Position numbers and translations under genes: made by a program
Shown: one piece after another, positions 59,890 through 64,000 of the stretch
How the letters are laid out: every line of letters begins with the position of its first letter
How positions within the stretch are numbered: position 1 is the stretch's first letter
Origin: JAYPAN01 sp049597955
GTDB lineage: Bacteria; Pseudomonadota; Alphaproteobacteria; RS24
Direction: 5' to 3'
DNA: 64,000 bases
Assembly: GCA_049597955.1 (NCBI GenBank)
Contig: JBMYND010000009.1
Coordinates: 1 to 64,000, forward strand
The notes under the pieces: model-generated
Database searches by the model: none
What the model was told of the DNA's origin: nothing
Seen by the model: the letters and a program-made list of their open reading frames with translations, nothing else

Positions 59890-61020
59890 CTAGCCGCGAG
59901 GCAAGTCTATCAGAGCTTGCCTTTCCATGGCAAGAACCAGCCCAATGCCGATAAAGAACGTCAGAAGCGACGTGCCGCCATAGGAAATAAAAGGCAAAGG
60001 CACACCGACTACAGGTGCCAGACCCATCACCATGGCCATATTGACCAGAACATATAAAAACAGCGAGATACCAACGCCCGACACAAGCAGACGGGCGAAA
60101 ACACTGCGCACCTGTCGGGCAATCAGAAAAATAAATGTCAGCGCCAGAACAAATAAAACAATAATGACCAAACAACCGATAAAGCCCATTTCCTCGGCGA
60201 AAATGGTGAAAATAAAATCTGTGTGTTTTTCCGGCAGAAAATTCAACCGACTTTGTGTGCCCTCATTAAACCCTTTGCCGAAAAATCCGCCCGACCCAAT
60301 GCCGATTTTGGACTGGATAATGTGATAGCCAGCGCCCAGCGGATCACGTTCAGGGTCGAGAAAAACCAGCACACGCTCTTGCTGATAAGGGCGCAATGCC
60401 TGCCAGATAAACGGAATGGAGACCACCGCCAGCGTGCCTGCGGCCGCAAAATAGCGCCAATTCACCCCGGCCAGAAACAAAATCGCAATCCCCAAACCGG
60501 CCAGCATCAGCGTTGTTCCCAAATCAGGCTGGTAGTAAATCAGCGCCGCCGGGGCGCCAATCAACGCCACTGGCACCACCAAATATTGCGGCAAGGATAT
60601 ATCGTCAAAATGCGCCGACTGAAAATAGCGCGCCAATGCCAGAACCAGGCCCAAGCGCATAAACTCCGACGGTTGCAACCGCAAAAAACCAATATCCAGC
60701 CATCTTTGCGCACCCATGGATTTGTCGCCGAATAATTCCACACCGACCAGCAAGGCCAGCAAGCCGCCATAAATTATATAGGCCGAGGCGTGGATGACCC
60801 GCACACCCAACATGGCAATCGCGACCATAAGGGCAAGACCGGCCAAAAGCCGCACCGCATGGCGCACCGCCCATGGCTCAAAACTGCCGCCGGCCACCGA
60901 ATACAGCGTCGCCACACCAATCAGGCCGAGCAAGGTAACAATAATGATAAGCGGCCAGTGCAACTCTCTGATGACATCGACATAGCTTTGCTGCAAGGGC
61001 TGGTTGCGGCTGAATGTCAT
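59890..61020 (-). CDS. rodA: rod shape-determining protein RodA
   Basis: RodA (376 residues) is the SEDS glycosyltransferase that builds lateral-wall glycan strands with PBP2. It has about ten transmembrane helices. SEDS features include the large central loop with DPERDPLGAGYHIIQSKIGI and GSGGFFGKGFNEGTQ, plus EKHTDFIFTIFAEEMGFIG, and the C-terminal PLPFISYGGTSLL. Its ATG overlaps the stop of mrdA by 4 bases. The operon reads mreC, mreD, mrdA, rodA leftward. Confidence 0.97.
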   Translation of the reverse strand: MTFSRNQPLQQSYVDVIRELHWPLIIIVTLLGLIGVATLYSVAGGSFEPWAVRHAVRLLAGLALMVAIAMLGVRVIHASAYIIYGGLLALLVGVELFGDKSMGAQRWLDIGFLRLQPSEFMRLGLVLALARYFQSAHFDDISLPQYLVVPVALIGAPAALIYYQPDLGTTLMLAGLGIAILFLAGVNWRYFAAAGTLAVVSIPFIWQALRPYQQERVLVFLDPERDPLGAGYHIIQSKIGIGSGGFFGKGFNEGTQSRLNFLPEKHTDFIFTIFAEEMGFIGCLVIIVLFVLALTFIFLIARQVRSVFARLLVSGVGISLFLYVLVNMAMVMGLAPVVGVPLPFISYGGTSLLTFFIGIGLVLAMERQALIDLPRG

Positions 61021-62870
61021 GTATTGTCTCCATCTCCGGCATGATTGTCGCCACTGCCGCCAATGGCGGCCTGTTTTGGCCCGCCCATTGCGTCGCGGCG
61101 CAATAAATAGGCCGCAATCTTACCGGCTATCGGCGCTGCCACTTGCGCGCCGCCACCGCCATGCTCTACCACCACAGACAGCGCATAGCGCGGCTTGTCA
61201 TGCGGCGCATAGCCAACAAACAGTGAATGGTCGCGCAAATGCCAGTCCAGCTCTTCATTTGGAATGACGCCGGTTTCGCGCTCCGCTTTGGAAATACGGC
61301 GCACTTGCACTGTGCCGGTTTTACCGGCCATAAGCTTGCCATTGACAAAAATACTCGACGCATAGGCGGTGCCATCGGGTCGGTTGACCACGCGATACAT
61401 GGCGCGGCGCATCAGTGCCAAATATTGCGGGTCAATCGCGGTATCCACCGGTGCCGGACGCTCGGGATTTTCCGTAATAATCGGGCTGAGCAAGCGCCCC
61501 CCATTGACCAGCGCCGCCGTCATCCGCGCCAATTGCAGGGGCGTGGTCAGCAAAAAGCCCTGACCAATGCCGGTAATGACCGTCTCGCCCGACCGCCAAG
61601 ATGCATCATAATTGGCCCGCTTCCAGTCCCGTCCCGGCACAGTGCCGGCTTTTTCACCGGCCAGATTGAGGCCCGTGCGTGTGCCGAGGCCGAAACGACG
61701 CGCCATGGCTTCGATATTGTCAATGCCGACGCGCAGCGCCAATTCATAAAAATAGGTGTCGCAAGATTGTTCAATCGCATCAATGATATTGACATCGCCA
61801 TGGCCTTCTTCTTTCCAGCAATGAAACTCTTCATTGGCGAAAGCATAGACGCCGCTGCAATTGATTTTTTCGTCCGGATTTATCACACCGCTTTCCAAGC
61901 CGGCCAAGGCAACCAGCATTTTGAAAGTGGAGCCGGGTGCGTAAAGACCGCGCATTGCCTTATTGAGAAGCGGTTTGCGCTCATGTGCCAGCATGGCATC
62001 CCAGCGCGCACGCTCGACCCCGCGCGACATCTCATTGGGCTCAAAAGACGGGGTGGAGACCATAGCGAGAATTTCGCCACTATCGGCATCCATCACAACC
62101 AGCGAGCCGCTATGGCCCTGCAATTGTTCATGCGCCAGGCGTTGCAAGCCGGCATCTATGGTCAGGTTAATATCCTCGCCCGGCTGGCCGGGATCAGAGG
62201 CCAATTGGCGCACGGTGCGACCATAGGCGCTGACCTCGACTTGGCGCACACCGGCTTGCCCGCGCAGGCGCAATTCAAATTGTCGCTCAACACCGCTGCG
62301 TCCGACCGTATCGGCCACTGTATTGCCCCAGCGATTCAAATCGCGTCGCGTCTTATTGCCGACATAGCCGACAAGATGTGCGGTCGCCTCACCGAGTTGG
62401 TAAAAACGTTGGTCGCCGACACGCGGCGCCACGCCGGGCAAAAAGGGTAATTGTAAATTCAGCCGAGCAAAATTTTCCCAGGCGATATTGTCAATAATGG
62501 TCACCGGCTTGAATGACGGTGTGCGCCGCACGCGCTTGCGAATATCGGCAAGCTCACCCGGGCTGAGTTTCAACAATTCGGCGAGAACCGCCAATGTCTC
62601 ATCGAAATCTGCCACTTGTTCGGCAATAATTTCGACTTTCAGATTGCGGTCATTTTCAGCCAATGGCACGCCATTGCGGTCAATAATGCGGCCACGCGGC
62701 GGCGCAATCGGATTGACATTAACCCGATTGGCTTCGGCCATGGTCGAATAAATGTCCGATTGCTGCACTTGCAAATATTGCAGCCGCCCGGCCAGCAAAC
62801 CAAACAGGCCAAGCTGTGCGCCCCCGAAAATCAGGCTGCGGCGGGAAAAGGAAAAATCTTCTTTATCCAT
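61017..62870 (-). CDS. mrdA: penicillin-binding protein 2
   Basis: PBP2 (617 residues) is the monofunctional transpeptidase of the elongasome. After an N-terminal transmembrane helix (about 15-32) and the pedestal domain, the catalytic motifs are STFK at 314-317 (acylated Ser314), SCD at 369-371 and KTGT at 517-520. The PRGRIIDRNG stretch (58-67) is typical. No unusual insertion is seen. It lies 15 bases after mreD and overlaps rodA. Confidence 0.97.
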   Translation of the reverse strand: MDKEDFSFSRRSLIFGGAQLGLFGLLAGRLQYLQVQQSDIYSTMAEANRVNVNPIAPPRGRIIDRNGVPLAENDRNLKVEIIAEQVADFDETLAVLAELLKLSPGELADIRKRVRRTPSFKPVTIIDNIAWENFARLNLQLPFLPGVAPRVGDQRFYQLGEATAHLVGYVGNKTRRDLNRWGNTVADTVGRSGVERQFELRLRGQAGVRQVEVSAYGRTVRQLASDPGQPGEDINLTIDAGLQRLAHEQLQGHSGSLVVMDADSGEILAMVSTPSFEPNEMSRGVERARWDAMLAHERKPLLNKAMRGLYAPGSTFKMLVALAGLESGVINPDEKINCSGVYAFANEEFHCWKEEGHGDVNIIDAIEQSCDTYFYELALRVGIDNIEAMARRFGLGTRTGLNLAGEKAGTVPGRDWKRANYDASWRSGETVITGIGQGFLLTTPLQLARMTAALVNGGRLLSPIITENPERPAPVDTAIDPQYLALMRRAMYRVVNRPDGTAYASSIFVNGKLMAGKTGTVQVRRISKAERETGVIPNEELDWHLRDHSLFVGYAPHDKPRYALSVVVEHGGGGAQVAAPIAGKIAAYLLRRDAMGGPKQAAIGGSGDNHAGDGDNT

Positions 62871-62885
62871 ATCCTTCCCCGCCCG

Positions 62886-63401
62886 CTATATTTCGGTCTT
62901 TGTGTCTTGCACAAAATAGTCGAGCAGCAGCCAAATCAATGGAAAGCCGATTATGGTTATCACCGCCGACAAAACCGACGCCAAGGCATCGACATTCATG
63001 TCATCGCGCCATACAGCCATAAGAAAGGCGAGAAAATAAGCGGCCAAGCAAGTGGCCGCAAAAACCGACCAGCGCACCCGAAAATCGCCACGCGCGACCA
63101 CCCAGAACTGGCTGCGCACCAATAAAAAATACAGACAGAAAATCAGCCCCCAAAAGCCAATTGGCGTTTCGCTTATCAAATCATTGACAATGCCCATCAG
63201 CAGCAGCACCAAACCGGCGAAATAATCATCGCCGCGTGTCGCCACAAAATATATCGGCACCAGAAAAAAACCGGCAGTGATACCGCTCAGCCAAGGCATG
63301 CTGACCGGCACATGGCTGACAAGGATGAGAGCAAAAATGAAAAAATACGGCAGCAGGCTGGCCGTTGGGCTTTGCCCGGACGGGTTGAAAAAATCACTCA
63401 T
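62886..63401 (-). CDS. mreD: rod shape-determining protein MreD
   Basis: MreD (171 residues) is a five-helix inner-membrane protein of the elongasome. The hydrophobic segments are evenly spaced from about 14 to 165, and the short DDYFAGLVLLLMGIVNDLIS segment is a family hallmark. The ATG at 63401 starts 8 bases before the stop of mreC on the same strand, in another frame. The in-frame codon at 63467 lies inside mreC and is rejected. Confidence 0.92.
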   Translation of the reverse strand: MSDFFNPSGQSPTASLLPYFFIFALILVSHVPVSMPWLSGITAGFFLVPIYFVATRGDDYFAGLVLLLMGIVNDLISETPIGFWGLIFCLYFLLVRSQFWVVARGDFRVRWSVFAATCLAAYFLAFLMAVWRDDMNVDALASVLSAVITIIGFPLIWLLLDYFVQDTKTEI

Positions 63402-64000
63402 TGGCCGCGCTCGCACTGCCCGATTTGGCTGATGACGGCTTGGCCAGCTTGCCAATTGCCGGGGCATTTATCGGCGAGGCAATATCGGGCGGCGGCTCAA
63501 GCTCACGCGACAGCGCAACGCGCACATAATCAAGGCGGCTTAAATCTTCGCGCAATTTGACACTATGGCCACCATTTTCGTCGATTTGCACTGTGCCCAC
63601 CGGCAAGCCAATCGGCATTTGCCCGCCATCACCGGATGTCACCAGCAAATCGCCCTGCTTCAATTTTGCCTTACGCGGCAAATAGCGCAGTTCCGGATTG
63701 TCTGAATTGGTGCCGGATAAAATCGCCCGCACACCGCTTGAAAGGGCGACAACAGGCACATGGCTGTTAAAATCAGTCAGCAGCAAAATCCGGCTGGACA
63801 CGCGCCCGGAGGACACAACGCGACCAACCAGCCCGCTATTGCCCAGCACAGCCTGACCCTGCTCAACACCCGCCATTTTGCCGGTATTGGCGACCAGCGT
63901 GCGCACAAACGGGCTGCTCAAATCAGCAATTACCCGCGCCGATACCAGATGCAAATTTGGTTCGGCTGGCAAAGCCAGCAATTTACGATATTGCGACAGC
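63394..64000 (-). CDS. mreC: rod shape-determining protein MreC (partial, runs off the window)
   Basis: About 200 C-terminal residues of MreC are visible. The open frame continues without a start codon to the window edge (… LSQYRKLLALP at the left end), so the N-terminal anchor and coiled coil are beyond 64000. MreC bridges MreB, PBP2 and RodA. The visible part holds the two beta-barrel lobes, with VLGNSGLVGRVVSSGRVSSR and LVTSGDGGQMPIGLPVG. The Pro/Ser/Ala-rich C-terminus is low-complexity. Confidence 0.95.
   Translation of the reverse strand, partial: LSQYRKLLALPAEPNLHLVSARVIADLSSPFVRTLVANTGKMAGVEQGQAVLGNSGLVGRVVSSGRVSSRILLLTDFNSHVPVVALSSGVRAILSGTNSDNPELRYLPRKAKLKQGDLLVTSGDGGQMPIGLPVGTVQIDENGGHSVKLREDLSRLDYVRVALSRELEPPPDIASPINAPAIGKLAKPSSAKSGSASAANE

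Noticed and set aside
61227..62450. 407-codon open frame on the plus strand
   Set aside because: It lies wholly antisense to mrdA, whose catalytic motifs are intact. Long antisense frames are expected from the codon bias of GC-rich genes.
1..64000. tRNA, rRNA, CRISPR array, IS element or prophage
   Set aside because: No gap exceeds 287 bases, no cloverleaf or spaced repeat array was recognised by eye, and no transposase or integrase frame is present. A covariance search could still find a small RNA.

Overview
The window is a densely packed stretch of an alphaproteobacterial chromosome, probably from a free-living aerobic heterotroph. The pointers to this class are 5-aminolevulinate synthase (C4 route of heme synthesis), a three-gene cytochrome bc1 operon next to aerobic hemF, the small families DUF3126, DUF6111 and zf-CHCC, a NifU/IscU-like protein near folE and hisI, and the run ubiK / lgt / midA-like / pgeF / prs / rplY / pth / ychF. 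Base composition looks moderately GC-rich, intergenic gaps all stay under 300 bases, and many genes overlap by 1-8 bases. I see no rRNA, tRNA, CRISPR array, IS element or phage gene. The genus cannot be assigned from the sequence alone.

Layout. 0.1-4.6 kb: amidohydrolase, CobW-type GTPase and cytochrome b561 on the plus strand, facing cytochrome c' and a class II aldolase. 4.7-13.7 kb: glpK, nadK, a NUDT19-like Nudix protein, an MFS carrier, a DksA-like protein, a CaiB-type CoA transferase, a MATE pump, a nitroreductase and an unknown secreted protein. 13.7-16.6 kb: thrS, yidD and two small proteins. 16.7-18.6 kb: a two-gene type II restriction-modification system. 18.6-23.7 kb: NifU/IscU-like protein, cysS, folE (with a candidate THF-II riboswitch), hisI, CBS protein, rhomboid and a DsbA-like isomerase. 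23.7-32.8 kb: GMC oxidoreductase, gamma carbonic anhydrase, two SDRs, cysE, two alpha/beta hydrolases, an enoyl-CoA hydratase and a zf-CHCC protein. 32.9-39.2 kb: lgt to ychF. 39.2-41.0 kb: an accessory module of two DUF488 proteins plus a dual-OB protein. 41.0-44.7 kb: petABC and hemF. 44.7-49.1 kb: CCA-adding enzyme, DUF6111, CoA pyrophosphatase, DUF1285, GNAT and a Ca/Na exchanger. 49.2-54.5 kb: acyl-CoA ligase, hydroxyacid dehydrogenase and two acyl-CoA dehydrogenases. 54.6-58.4 kb: hemA, hemH, a cold-shock gene and glutaredoxin. 58.4-64.0 kb: an M20 peptidase and the elongasome genes rodA, mrdA, mreD and mreC (the last cut by the window edge).

How the genes fit together. Three heme genes (hemF, hemA, hemH) lie in the same window as several heme-using proteins (bc1, b561, c'). 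CoA chemistry recurs: a ligase, two dehydrogenases, a hydratase, a CoA transferase and two Nudix proteins related to CoA-cleaving enzymes. The least explained parts are the DUF488/DUF488/dual-OB module with its repeat-bearing leader, the R-M insertion, and several structured 5' leaders (folE, rplY, cspA).
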